Shown here: in pieces, positions 48,466 through 58,017 of the stretch
How the letters are laid out: every line of letters starts with the position of its first letter
How positions within the stretch are numbered: the stretch's first letter is position 1
Source: an uncultured Bacteroidales bacterium
Lineage (GTDB): Bacteria; Bacteroidota; Bacteroidia; Bacteroidales; UBA932
Direction: 5' to 3'
Assembly (NCBI GenBank): GCA_905235445.1
Contig: CAJOLJ010000034.1
Location: forward strand, 1-64,000
DNA length: 64,000 bases
Made by a program: the position numbers and the translations under genes
The notes under the pieces: generated by a model
The model's input: only the letters and a program-made list of their open reading frames with translations
Databases searched by the model: none
Told to the model about the DNA's origin: nothing

Positions 48466-48509
48466 CTTGGTCTTGGGTCAATTGTTTCGTTCGATTGTAC
48501 AATCTGATT

Positions 48510-48747
48510 GTTTTTTGAAGGCCATAGGGCCATAAGTCTGGCATTTCTGCCAGTAGTGCTCCCTTCGAAGTGTTCGAGGGGAGGTTTTACTGGCAGCCGC
48601 ACCGATCCCTTTCGCTCCTTTAACGGCAGTGTGCAGAGCAAGGGATTAGGGAGAACGTCCCTTGGTGCCTATTGTATCTTTCTCCTCCAACGTAGCCCCC
48701 GTGTCCGAACGGGACTTAGGCTAAAGAGCTTCCTGGATGGTTCGGAA
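48510..48747 (-). ncRNA. Probable omegaRNA (HEARO-type RNA) for IscB; boundaries approximate
   Basis: Minus strand upstream of iscB has stems tagcc..cccgttcggacacggg..ggcta (48693-48723), ggagaa/ttctcc (48650-48685), atccctt..gctc/gagc..aagggat (48605-48646), ctgccagta..ctcccctcgaa/ttcgaagggag..tactggcag (48547-48596). Confidence 0.8.
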
Positions 48748-48782
48748 CACCCAATGCCTTATCGGCACTTTGGAAACTTAAG

Positions 48783-48790
48783 TAATAATA
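48783..48790. repeat. Target-site-duplication-like repeat, right (TAATAATA)
   Basis: See 47129-47136. Confidence 0.65.
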
Positions 48791-48856
48791 GAAGGTGCAA
48801 CCGGAGGAACTCTCATAGCACCTGACGCAGTCCACCCTGGTATCCTTGCCCAAGCG

Positions 48857-50140
48857 CTACTTGACCACCTTGGAAAGAGCCTGCTTGATATCGTTTATGA
48901 TATCCTCGGGGTTCTCGATTCCTACCGAAAGGCGGATGAGGTCAGGTGCGACCCCTGCCTCGAGGAGCTGCTCGTCGCTCATCTGACGGTGCGTGTGGGA
49001 AGCGGGATGGAGGATGCAGGTCCTGGCATCAGCCACATGTGTGGCGATGGCTATGAACTCAAGGTTGTCCATGAACTTGATGGCATCTTCACGGGTCCCT
49101 TTCAGACCGAATGCCACGACGCCGCATGAACCGTTCGGAAGATATTTCCTGGCGAGGGGATAGTACTTGCTGGTGGGAAGGGATGGATAGCTGACCCAAG
49201 CCACCCTGGGGTCCTCCTGGAGGAAGGTGGCCACCTTGGTGGCATTGCTGCAGTGCCTCTCCATCCTCAGGTGCAGGGTCTCCAGTCCCATGTTCAGCAG
49301 GAAGCTGTTCATCGGGGAAGGCGAGCTTCCGAGGTCCCTCATCAGCTGGCTCACTATCTTGGTGATGTATGCTTTCTTTCCGAAGTTCTTGGTGTAAGTC
49401 AGGCCATGGTAGCTTTCATCGGGAGTGGTAAGACCGGGGAAGAGGTCCCCATGGGCCTCCCAGTCGAAGTTTCCGCTGTCAATGATGGCCCCGCCCACCT
49501 GAGTGGCATGACCGTCCATATACTTGGTCGTGGAATGGGTCACGATGTCGCAGCCCCATTCGATGGGACGGCAGTTGATGGGGGTGGCGAAAGTGTTGTC
49601 CACTATGAGGGGAAGGCCATGGGCATGGGCAAGACGGGCGAAGCGCTCTATGTCGAAGACATTGCCTCCGGGATTGGAGATGGTCTCCCCGAAGATGCAG
49701 CGGGTGTTGGGCCGGATCAGCTTCTCGACCTCCTCCGAGGGGGCATCGGGGTCAAAGAAAGTGCACTCCACGCCCCACTTCGGGAGTGTGGTGCCCAGCA
49801 GGTTGAATGTGCCTCCGTATATCTGTTTCGATGCGAGGACATGTGTCCCTTTTTCGCAGATGTTCATTACCGCGAAAAGATTTGCGGCCTGTCCCGAGGA
49901 AGTGAGCACGCAACCGACCCCGCCCTCGAGGGCGTTGATCTTGGCTGCCACCGCATCCGTGGTCGGATTGGCAAGGCGGGTGTAGAAATATCCTTCGGCC
50001 TTCAGGTCGAAAAGCTCGGCCATGTGCTCGGAGGTGTCATACTTGAAAGTTGTGCTCTGATAGATGGGAAGGACCCTGGCCTCACCGTTGGTGGGGGTCC
50101 ATCCGCCTTGGATGCAGATCGTGTCTAGATTCTTTTTCAT
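48857..50140 (-). CDS. metY: O-acetylhomoserine aminocarboxypropyltransferase/cysteine synthase
   Basis: TICIQGGWTPTNGEARVLPIYQSTTFKYDTSEHMAELF, VTHSTTKYMDGHATQVGG (PLP lysine), LSVGIENPEDII. Confidence 0.95.
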   Translation of the reverse strand: MKKNLDTICIQGGWTPTNGEARVLPIYQSTTFKYDTSEHMAELFDLKAEGYFYTRLANPTTDAVAAKINALEGGVGCVLTSSGQAANLFAVMNICEKGTHVLASKQIYGGTFNLLGTTLPKWGVECTFFDPDAPSEEVEKLIRPNTRCIFGETISNPGGNVFDIERFARLAHAHGLPLIVDNTFATPINCRPIEWGCDIVTHSTTKYMDGHATQVGGAIIDSGNFDWEAHGDLFPGLTTPDESYHGLTYTKNFGKKAYITKIVSQLMRDLGSSPSPMNSFLLNMGLETLHLRMERHCSNATKVATFLQEDPRVAWVSYPSLPTSKYYPLARKYLPNGSCGVVAFGLKGTREDAIKFMDNLEFIAIATHVADARTCILHPASHTHRQMSDEQLLEAGVAPDLIRLSVGIENPEDIINDIKQALSKVVK

Positions 50141-50339
50141 GGTGCGTGTGAGAGAGTGTGTGTGCTGAGGGTTCGCCTGTTTTTGGATAGCGGACGCAAA
50201 GATACTAAAAACGACAATTCCCGCTACCTACCTTCACGGCCCTTTCTTTCCTTTAGGGGGAAGGACGCTTACCATTTGTTGTGGCTTTTGCCCGGGAAAA
50301 TCCTTTAGGGGTCCGGTCACAGGGGAAGGAAAAATTCCG

Positions 50340-50347
50340 TATTTTTG
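50340..50347 (+). promoter_or_regulatory. Bacteroidota -7 element (TATTTTTG)
   Basis: TAnnTTTG about 110 bp upstream of the MFS gene. Confidence 0.45.
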
Positions 50348-50457
50348 CGCCCCGGAATTCGTAAGCGTCTGAATATTCCCCAATCGTCGAGTGGACGATG
50401 CGGTCAAGTAGTGGTAAGCGACTGAAGTCTTCCAAAAAGTATTATAGAGCGCTTATC

Positions 50458-51696
50458 ATGAATAACATTTCATCCACCACCGCCTCCTCCAAGAGGAAGG
50501 AGGGGTCAGCCCCCACAGTGGCTAAAAAACTCACATTCACAATCCTTTCCATCTCCCTTCTGACCGTTATGGCCGGTGCTGCCATAGCCCCCGCCCTGGG
50601 AGTCATAAAAGACTATTTCTCCTCCTGCAGCGACATGCTCATCCAGCTGATAGTAAGCATTCCCGCTCTTTTCATAATCCTGACGAACCTGCTTTTCCCA
50701 TTTGTCAGCAAAAAAATGGGTAGCAAGACAATAGCCATAGTGGGGCTTGTCATGTATGTGGCCTTCGGCGCCGGGGCATTTTTCTGCAAGGACATCTGGA
50801 CCCTTCTTGTCCTGAGGGCCCTTCTCGGGGTGAGCGTAGGCCTTATCATGCCCCTTTCCACAGGACTTCTTTCGTTCTATTTCCCTCCTGAGAAGCAGCC
50901 TTCCCTGATGGGACTTTCCGCTGCCATGAACCAGCTCGGGGGTGTCGTCGCAACCCTCCTTGCCGGACTGCTTGCCAATATCCACTGGAACTTGGCTTTC
51001 CTTGTGTATCTGCTGGGCCTGGTCGCCCTCGTGGCCGTTCTGCTGATCCTTCCCAATGAGAGGCTCGGCAGGGAAGGCGGTGACGGAGGAAAACTCTCCG
51101 CAAGTCCTCTTGCCATCCTCAGGAGGTTCCATCCTTCCGTCACGGGGATGTTCATCCTCATGCTCACATTCTTCGTCTATCCGACGAATTTCGCCCTCGT
51201 TGCAAGGAACCTGACTGAAATGGGCGGCAACGCCATAACCGTGGTCATGGTCCTCCTGGACGTGGTCGCATTCCTTGTTGGGCTGGTCTTCGGGAAGATG
51301 ATGGAGCGTTGTCCCCATCAGATGAAATATGTCGCACCTGTCCTGTTCCTGGGCGGTTACCTTCTCATGTCCTGGGAAGCCGTGGCTTCATGGGGTCTTA
51401 TCGCAGGGTCCATGCTTGTTGGTTTGGCGAACGGGGTCGGGGTTCCTTACCTCAATACCATAGCGTCGATGAAGGCTGGGAAGAGCGCGGCCACGACCGT
51501 CATGCCATTTCTGTCGGCGGCCCTCTACCTCGGACAGTTCGTATCCCCGCTGATTGTCCTTCCCCTGGGGTCGGTGCTTTTCCCTGAATCGGGGTGTGCA
51601 CCTTTCAGGGTCGGTGTCATCCTGTCCGCCATCTTCCTTGTCCAGATGTTCCTGACCAGGAGGTTCCAGGTCGTGACGGCGACTAAGGAAGACTGA
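50458..51696 (+). CDS. MFS transporter
   Basis: 12-TM sequence; LVLRALLGVSVGLIMPLSTGLLSFYF. Confidence 0.9.
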   Translation: MNNISSTTASSKRKEGSAPTVAKKLTFTILSISLLTVMAGAAIAPALGVIKDYFSSCSDMLIQLIVSIPALFIILTNLLFPFVSKKMGSKTIAIVGLVMYVAFGAGAFFCKDIWTLLVLRALLGVSVGLIMPLSTGLLSFYFPPEKQPSLMGLSAAMNQLGGVVATLLAGLLANIHWNLAFLVYLLGLVALVAVLLILPNERLGREGGDGGKLSASPLAILRRFHPSVTGMFILMLTFFVYPTNFALVARNLTEMGGNAITVVMVLLDVVAFLVGLVFGKMMERCPHQMKYVAPVLFLGGYLLMSWEAVASWGLIAGSMLVGLANGVGVPYLNTIASMKAGKSAATTVMPFLSAALYLGQFVSPLIVLPLGSVLFPESGCAPFRVGVILSAIFLVQMFLTRRFQVVTATKED

Positions 51697-51987
51697 TATC
51701 CGTATGTGATATTTTAATGGGTCCCCGCCTTTTGGAATATAGAATTCAATATTTGTTTCAATTGGTGGGGACCAATGCTTTTGCAATGGATGGAAAAACA
51801 GAAAAATGCAAATACCGTCTTTTGTTCATCCACTTTTTTTCGCAATTCGTCCCAATTTTCCGTGAATTTCGTCCCTAAATATTATGAGGTATAAAACGTT
51901 AAAGTTAAATTTGCGACAATATTGGTGAATTAGACCCGCCCGCTTAAGCGGAACCCATAATGCAAGCAACAAACTAAAACGAATGAT

Positions 51988-53325
51988 ATGCCTTCACAGA
52001 AAAGAAATTTGACTTTCTGGCAGATGTGGAACCTCTCCTTCGGGTTCTTCGGTGTCCAGATAGCCTATTCGCTGCAGAGTGCGAACATCAGCCGCATTTT
52101 TGCGACCCTGGGGGCCGACCCCCACAACCTAAGCTACTTTTGGATACTTCCTCCCCTCATGGGAATCATCGTCCAGCCGATTATCGGCTCCCTTTCCGAC
52201 AAGACGTGGTGCCGCCTGGGAAGAAGGATACCGTACCTGCTGGTAGGAGCCATAATCGCGGTAATTGTCATGTGCCTGCTCCCCAATGCGGGATCCTTCC
52301 ACATGGCCGTATCGGGCGCGATGGTCTTCGGACTGATTTCCCTCATGTTCCTCGATACCTCCATCAACGTGGCCATGCAGCCATTCAAGATGATGGTTGG
52401 GGATATGGTGAACGATGAACAGAAAGGTACCGCATATTCCATCCAGAGCTTCCTTTGCAACGCGGGAAGCCTCGTCGGTTACCTCTTCCCCCTGTTCTTC
52501 ACCCTCATCGGCATAGCGAACACCGCTCCCGAGGGTGTCATCCCCCCGTCCGTGGTGTATTCATTCTACGTGGGTGCGGCTATCCTCATCCTGTGCGTCA
52601 TCTATACCGTGTTGAAGGTGAAGGAGATGCCACCGAAGGAGTATGCCGAGTTCCATGGGCTTGACCCCAACAAGCCCAAGGAGGAGAATAGCGGCAACTG
52701 GTTCAAGCTCCTGGTGAAGGCCCCGAAGGCCTTCTGGACCGTCGGCCTGGTTCAGTTCTTCTGCTGGGCGGCTTTCATGTACATGTGGACCTACACCAAC
52801 GGTTCCATCGCAGCCAACTGCTGGGGCACGACCGACGTCACTTCCGAAGGCTACCAGGATGCTGGCAACTGGGTTGGCGTCCTGTTCGCCGTCCAGGCCG
52901 TGGGCTCGATTATCTGGGCGACCGTCCTTCCCCGCTTCAAGTCCCATAAGACAGCATACATCGTGAGCCTCCTCATAGGTGCCATAGGGTTCATGTCCAT
53001 CATGTTCATCCACAACCAGTACGTGCTGTTCCTCTCCTACTTCCTCGTGGGATTTGCCTGGGCTGCGATGCTCGCGCTTCCTTTCACGATCCTGACGAAT
53101 TCCCTCTCCGGTGACCACATGGGAACGTACCTGGGCCTGTTCAACGGAACCATCTGCCTCCCTCAGATAGTGGCCGCCCTCTGCGGAGGACTTCTGCTCA
53201 GGCTCGTCGGAGGCAACCAGGGAGCCATGCTCTTCATAGCGGGAGTCCTCCTGGTGCTGGGAGCCATCTCCGTTGTCATGATCCGTGAGGGCAGGACGGA
53301 GGCGCTCCCCCCTGAAAAGAAATAG
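51988..53325 (+). CDS. MFS (SLC45-like) sugar transporter of the PUL
   Basis: LTFWQMWNLSFGFFGVQIAYSLQSANISRIF, IGSLSDKTWCRLGRRIPYLL; immediately upstream of susC. Confidence 0.92.
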   Translation: MPSQKRNLTFWQMWNLSFGFFGVQIAYSLQSANISRIFATLGADPHNLSYFWILPPLMGIIVQPIIGSLSDKTWCRLGRRIPYLLVGAIIAVIVMCLLPNAGSFHMAVSGAMVFGLISLMFLDTSINVAMQPFKMMVGDMVNDEQKGTAYSIQSFLCNAGSLVGYLFPLFFTLIGIANTAPEGVIPPSVVYSFYVGAAILILCVIYTVLKVKEMPPKEYAEFHGLDPNKPKEENSGNWFKLLVKAPKAFWTVGLVQFFCWAAFMYMWTYTNGSIAANCWGTTDVTSEGYQDAGNWVGVLFAVQAVGSIIWATVLPRFKSHKTAYIVSLLIGAIGFMSIMFIHNQYVLFLSYFLVGFAWAAMLALPFTILTNSLSGDHMGTYLGLFNGTICLPQIVAALCGGLLLRLVGGNQGAMLFIAGVLLVLGAISVVMIREGRTEALPPEKK

Positions 53326-53364
53326 AACACAATCAATATTAATTCCAACACTAACTACATTCGA

Positions 53365-56322
53365 ATGAAAAGGTTTCTAACCATCGTGGCAAGTCTGCTG
53401 ATGTTCTCGGCGCTTGCCCCGTCGGCATTCGCCCAAGGCGGATACCAGGTTAAGGGCGTGATAGTCGACGCTCAGGGACCGGTCATCGGGGCTACCCTCA
53501 TCGAGCAGGGTACGACCAACGGTACATCGACCGGCCTTGACGGAGACTTCATGCTGAGGGTCTCTTCAGCTGATGCAATGGTCGAAGTGAGTTGCATCGG
53601 CTATACGACCCAGGTCTACAAAGCATCACAGTTCCCGTCCAGGGTAGTCCTGGAAGAAGATGCCGTTTTTCTTGACGATGTCGTGGTCATCGGCTACGGT
53701 ACCGTCAAGAAAAGCGACATGACCGGTTCCGTGGTTGCGATCAAATCCGACGACATCAACCGCGGCGCAGTGACTTCCCCTTCCCAGGCCCTCATGGGCA
53801 AGGTCTCCGGACTGAATATAGTCCCTGCCACCGGTGAACCTGGCGGCTCCGCAAAGATCCGCATCAGGGGTGCCGCATCCCTGAACGCCAGCAATGACCC
53901 TCTGATTGTCATCGACGGAGTTCCCGTGACGGGTGACGGAGGTGCCGGAATGGGTGACCCCCTTGCTTCCGTGAACCCCAACGACATCGAGAGCTTCTCG
54001 GTCCTGAAGGATGCATCGGCCACCGCCATCTACGGGTCCAGGGCATCCAACGGTGTCATCATCATTACGACGAAGAAGGGGTCTGCGGGCGACGTTAAAA
54101 TCTCCTACACCGGAAGCGCCTCTGTCAAGCAGAACATCCGTACCCTCGACATGATGAGCGGGGAGCAGTTCCGCTCCTACATAAGTGAGAACTTCCCCGA
54201 GAAGGCCTCCTTCCTCGGTACAGCCTCCACTGACTGGCAGAAGGAAATCTACCGCCTGGCCATCCAGACCGACCACAACATCTCCATCTTCGGAGGCAAG
54301 AAGGTCCCATTCCGCTGGAGCTTCGGTTACAATAGCGATCAGGGTACACTGAGGACCGGTAAGAACGAGCGTTACAATACCGACCTCTCCCTGAGTCCCA
54401 AGTTCTTTGAGGACCATCTCCAGGTGAACCTCAACATCAAGGGAATCAACCAGATGACCGACTGGACCAATGGCAGCGCAATCGGCAACGCCATTGCCTT
54501 CGACCCTTCCAAGCCCGTCAAGGACGACCAGGGCAGGTACTGGAACTGGTACAGCAACGGGCTTCCCAATTCCCTTTCCTCTGTGAACCCCCTGTCCGCC
54601 CTCGAGGAGTACTACAACAACGGCAACACCCTCCGTTCCATAGGCAATCTTCAGATTGACTACCGCATCCACGGGTTCGAGGATCTGCGCGCAAACGTGA
54701 ACCTCGGTTATGACATCGCCCTCACGAACGGCAAACAGTACAACTACCAGGGCACCTACCTCTCCGCCAAGTCCACCCCCGACCTCTATCACATCTACCG
54801 GAATTTCAACAAGAACACCCTTCTGGAGGCCTACCTGGACTACAACCATGACTTTGCGCATTCCAACCTGGATGTCATGGCGGGTTATTCCTGGCAGCAC
54901 AACTACGTGAGGTACGATTCCTCCAATTACTACAACACCGGAAGCTACGGCCCCGGTCCCCTCTATGAGAAGAGTCCCCGTGACGCCAAGGAGTACTACC
55001 TCCTTTCCTTCTTCGGCAGGCTCAACTACTCCATAGCATCCAAGTACCTGTTCACCTTCACCCTGCGTGACGATGCATCCTCGAGGTTTTCCAAGAAGAA
55101 CCGCTGGGGACTGTTCCCCTCAGCGGCCTTCGCATACAACATCAAGAACGAGAACTTCCTGAAGGGACTGGACGCCGTGTCCCAGATGAAACTCCGTCTC
55201 GGCTGGGGACGCACCGGTCAGCAGGATATCGGTTCGGACTACTATCCTTACCTCGCCCGCTACACTTCCCCCACTGTCCAGACGATGCGCTACAACATGG
55301 GTACCGGCAACTACAATGTCCTCTCCCCCCTGGCATACAACCCGAACCTGAAGTGGGAGACCACCGAGACCTGGAACGCAGGACTTGACTGGGGATTCTT
55401 CTCCGACAGGTTCACGGGCAGCGTGGACGTCTACTACCGAAACACCTACGACCTGCTGAACCTGGTGAGCACCCCTCTGGGGTCCAACTTCTCCAACGTC
55501 ATCATGTCCAATATCGGTAACATGCAGAACAGGGGAGTCGAGCTCACCCTCAATGTCATCCCCATCGAGACCACAGACATGCACTGGTCCATCGGCGGGA
55601 ACGTCACCCTGCAGGATACCAAGATCACAAAACTCACCGAAGAGAACGTTGCCGGTTACCTCGGTGTCACCACCGGTTCCGGAATGGGCGGAACGGGTGG
55701 ATTCACATCCCTGCACCGCCTGGGATACACCCCTTACACGTTCTACCTCTTCGAGCAGCTGTACGACTCCGAGGGCAAGCCTATCGAGAATGGACTCGTA
55801 GACCGTGACGGGGACGGACAGATTACCGACTCCGACCGCTACGTTACCGGCTACAGCGCCACTCCTTGGATGTATTTCGGCGTGAACACCCGCTTCTCCT
55901 ACAAGAAATGGGACTTCAGCATGAACGGACACGGTTCCATCGGCAACTATGCAATCAACAAGGTGGCAATGGGTTATTCCACATCCTACAGCGATGACTA
56001 TACGAAGGGTTACATAAACAACCTCTCCAACACATTCCTCATCCCCGGATGGGTGAACCCCATAGACACGAACCAGAAGTATTCCGACCTCTTCGTCGAG
56101 AATGCCTCCTTCTTCAAGCTGGATGACATCAACCTGGGCTACACCTTTGACCTCAAGAACGCGGGAATCGACAACCTGAGAGTCGCGGCTTCCGTCCAGA
56201 ACGTGTTGACCATCACCAAGTACAGGGGACTTGACCCTGAACTGAGCGCAAGCGACGGAGTCGATGACAACATTGTCCCCCGTCCCCGTCTCTATACCCT
56301 CCGTCTAAGCATCACCTTCTAA
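53365..56322 (+). CDS. susC: SusC/RagA-family TonB-linked outer membrane protein
   Basis: CarboxypepD_reg-like N-terminus, VVVIGYGTVKKSDMTGSV, plug motifs IRGAASLNASNDPLIVIDGVP, SVLKDASATAIYGSRASNGVIIITTKKG. Confidence 0.97.
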   Translation: MKRFLTIVASLLMFSALAPSAFAQGGYQVKGVIVDAQGPVIGATLIEQGTTNGTSTGLDGDFMLRVSSADAMVEVSCIGYTTQVYKASQFPSRVVLEEDAVFLDDVVVIGYGTVKKSDMTGSVVAIKSDDINRGAVTSPSQALMGKVSGLNIVPATGEPGGSAKIRIRGAASLNASNDPLIVIDGVPVTGDGGAGMGDPLASVNPNDIESFSVLKDASATAIYGSRASNGVIIITTKKGSAGDVKISYTGSASVKQNIRTLDMMSGEQFRSYISENFPEKASFLGTASTDWQKEIYRLAIQTDHNISIFGGKKVPFRWSFGYNSDQGTLRTGKNERYNTDLSLSPKFFEDHLQVNLNIKGINQMTDWTNGSAIGNAIAFDPSKPVKDDQGRYWNWYSNGLPNSLSSVNPLSALEEYYNNGNTLRSIGNLQIDYRIHGFEDLRANVNLGYDIALTNGKQYNYQGTYLSAKSTPDLYHIYRNFNKNTLLEAYLDYNHDFAHSNLDVMAGYSWQHNYVRYDSSNYYNTGSYGPGPLYEKSPRDAKEYYLLSFFGRLNYSIASKYLFTFTLRDDASSRFSKKNRWGLFPSAAFAYNIKNENFLKGLDAVSQMKLRLGWGRTGQQDIGSDYYPYLARYTSPTVQTMRYNMGTGNYNVLSPLAYNPNLKWETTETWNAGLDWGFFSDRFTGSVDVYYRNTYDLLNLVSTPLGSNFSNVIMSNIGNMQNRGVELTLNVIPIETTDMHWSIGGNVTLQDTKITKLTEENVAGYLGVTTGSGMGGTGGFTSLHRLGYTPYTFYLFEQLYDSEGKPIENGLVDRDGDGQITDSDRYVTGYSATPWMYFGVNTRFSYKKWDFSMNGHGSIGNYAINKVAMGYSTSYSDDYTKGYINNLSNTFLIPGWVNPIDTNQKYSDLFVENASFFKLDDINLGYTFDLKNAGIDNLRVAASVQNVLTITKYRGLDPELSASDGVDDNIVPRPRLYTLRLSITF

Positions 56323-56335
56323 AAGCATCGTCAAT

Positions 56336-57988
56336 ATGAAAAAGATATACAGATTCATACTTGTGGCCATCTTCGGTGCCTCGCTGAGCGCTTGTGTGGG
56401 TGATCTCGATACCCTTCCCCTCAATGAGACCGATGCCACCTCGGAGACCGCTTACGTCACCGAGCAGGACTACCTCAAGGGTCTGACATACATAAACGCA
56501 TACTATTCCTTCGTAAGCCAGGGCGACCCGGGCTCCTCTGACCTGAACTTCTCCGATGCGGGACAGAGCGAACTCGTGCGCCAGTACATAAACCTCAATG
56601 AACTTAGCGCCGACTCCTTCAAGTGCGTGTGGGGTGACTCCTATGTCAGCGACATCCAGTACAACAAGTGGACTACAGCGCTGAACGACGCGACCGAGGC
56701 GGTCTACACCCGTTGCATGAAGGGCATCGCCCTCGTCAACGAGTACCTCATCCAGACCGAGCCCGAGAAACTCGAGGCCCGGGGTCACACCTCCTATGCC
56801 AATGCCATCGCAGGGTACAGGGCAGAGGCCCGTTTCCACAGGGCCATGTTCTACTACCTGCTTCTGGACCTCTTCGGCAATCCTCCTTTCGCAATGCCCG
56901 AGAACATCGGAGGCGACATGCCCCAGCAGATAAAGAGGGCGGACCTGTACAACTGGCTCGAGACCGAGTGCCAGGATCTCCTGAGCGGGGACATGCCTGC
57001 ATTCGGGGCTGTTCCTTACCCTCGTCCCACCAAGGGAAGCGTCCAGGCCCTCCTTGCGAAGCTTTACCTCAATGCAGAGGTGTACACAGGCTCCGCCCAG
57101 TGGCAGAAGGCCAAGGACGCTGCGGGCGCAGTCATAGGCATGGGCTACAAACTGCACCCCAACTATGAGGAGCTCTTCATGCAGGACAACACCGAGAGCG
57201 GTGCTGCAGCCGAGGAGTTCATCTTCGGAATCGAGTACGACAAGGACCATGCACAGAGCTGGGGCGGAACCACCACCCTTTCCAGCGCCGCCCTTGACGA
57301 GGCTTCCAACGCAGCCCTCGGAGCCCTGCTCCAGACAGGAGGCAACGTCATGCCCGAGAACTGGAACGGTTACCACGTGGCCAATGACTATGTGGCACGT
57401 TTCGAACTGAACGAGGTTTCCTGGGACGGAACCGGTTTCGGGTACAACCGCGAGACCTCCGACAAGAGGGCGTTCTTCTTCAATCAGGGCGTGAAGGACT
57501 TCGACAACAGCGATGTCTCCACAGGCTGGAGGTGCTGGAAGTTCAGCGGACGTTATTCCGACGGTCATGTCAACGACGCATCCGTGGACAACTACAAGTT
57601 CTCCTCCTGCGACTTCCCGATGATCCGCCTTGCGGAGATGTACCTCGCCTATGCTGAGGCTGATGCACGCCTGAGCGGAGGTGTTGTCTCCGATCCGCAG
57701 GCCGTCACCTATGTCAAGGCCCTTCGCGACCGTGCAGGTGTCGAGACCCCTTCATCCATCACCCTTGACTGGCTCCTCGACGAGAGGGCAAGGGAGCTGA
57801 TGTGGGAAGGACATCGCCGTACCGACCTCATCCGCTACGGGTACTTCACCTCGGCCCAGTATCCCTGGACCCTCAAGGGAGGAGTCCTCGAGGGAAAGGT
57901 CTCCATCCCGGCCTACCGTACCATCTATCCCATCATCATCACGGACATCAACGCCAACAACAACCTGGTCCAGAACCCCGGTTACTAG
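56336..57988 (+). CDS. susD: SusD/RagB-family nutrient-binding lipoprotein
   Basis: Lipobox LSAC; RAEARFHRAMFYYLLLDLFGNPPF; C-terminal ERARELMWEGHRRTDLIRYG. Confidence 0.97.
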   Translation: MKKIYRFILVAIFGASLSACVGDLDTLPLNETDATSETAYVTEQDYLKGLTYINAYYSFVSQGDPGSSDLNFSDAGQSELVRQYINLNELSADSFKCVWGDSYVSDIQYNKWTTALNDATEAVYTRCMKGIALVNEYLIQTEPEKLEARGHTSYANAIAGYRAEARFHRAMFYYLLLDLFGNPPFAMPENIGGDMPQQIKRADLYNWLETECQDLLSGDMPAFGAVPYPRPTKGSVQALLAKLYLNAEVYTGSAQWQKAKDAAGAVIGMGYKLHPNYEELFMQDNTESGAAAEEFIFGIEYDKDHAQSWGGTTTLSSAALDEASNAALGALLQTGGNVMPENWNGYHVANDYVARFELNEVSWDGTGFGYNRETSDKRAFFFNQGVKDFDNSDVSTGWRCWKFSGRYSDGHVNDASVDNYKFSSCDFPMIRLAEMYLAYAEADARLSGGVVSDPQAVTYVKALRDRAGVETPSSITLDWLLDERARELMWEGHRRTDLIRYGYFTSAQYPWTLKGGVLEGKVSIPAYRTIYPIIITDINANNNLVQNPGY

Positions 57989-58017
57989 CGGTGGCGAACC
58001 CTTAAACAGACATTATC

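Larger units (their letters stand above)
47136..48783 (-). mobile_element. TIR-bounded, transposase-less unit carrying iscB and a HEARO/omegaRNA-like region
   Basis: TIR-L 47136-47154 acttaagtttccaaTgtgc and TIR-R 48765-48783 (reverse complement acttaagtttccaaAgtgc), 18/19 identical; AATAAT/TAATAATA flanking both ends. Confidence 0.75.

Noticed and set aside
46893-48857. IS200/IS605 transposon carrying iscB
   Set aside because: No Y1 (TnpA) gene is present and the ends are true inverted repeats rather than IS605-type subterminal hairpins.
53626-54900. 424-aa minus-strand ORF inside susC
   Set aside because: Antisense shadow ORF; the + strand carries unmistakable SusC motifs.
56312-57568. 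418-aa minus-strand ORF inside susD
   Set aside because: Antisense shadow of a clear SusD gene.
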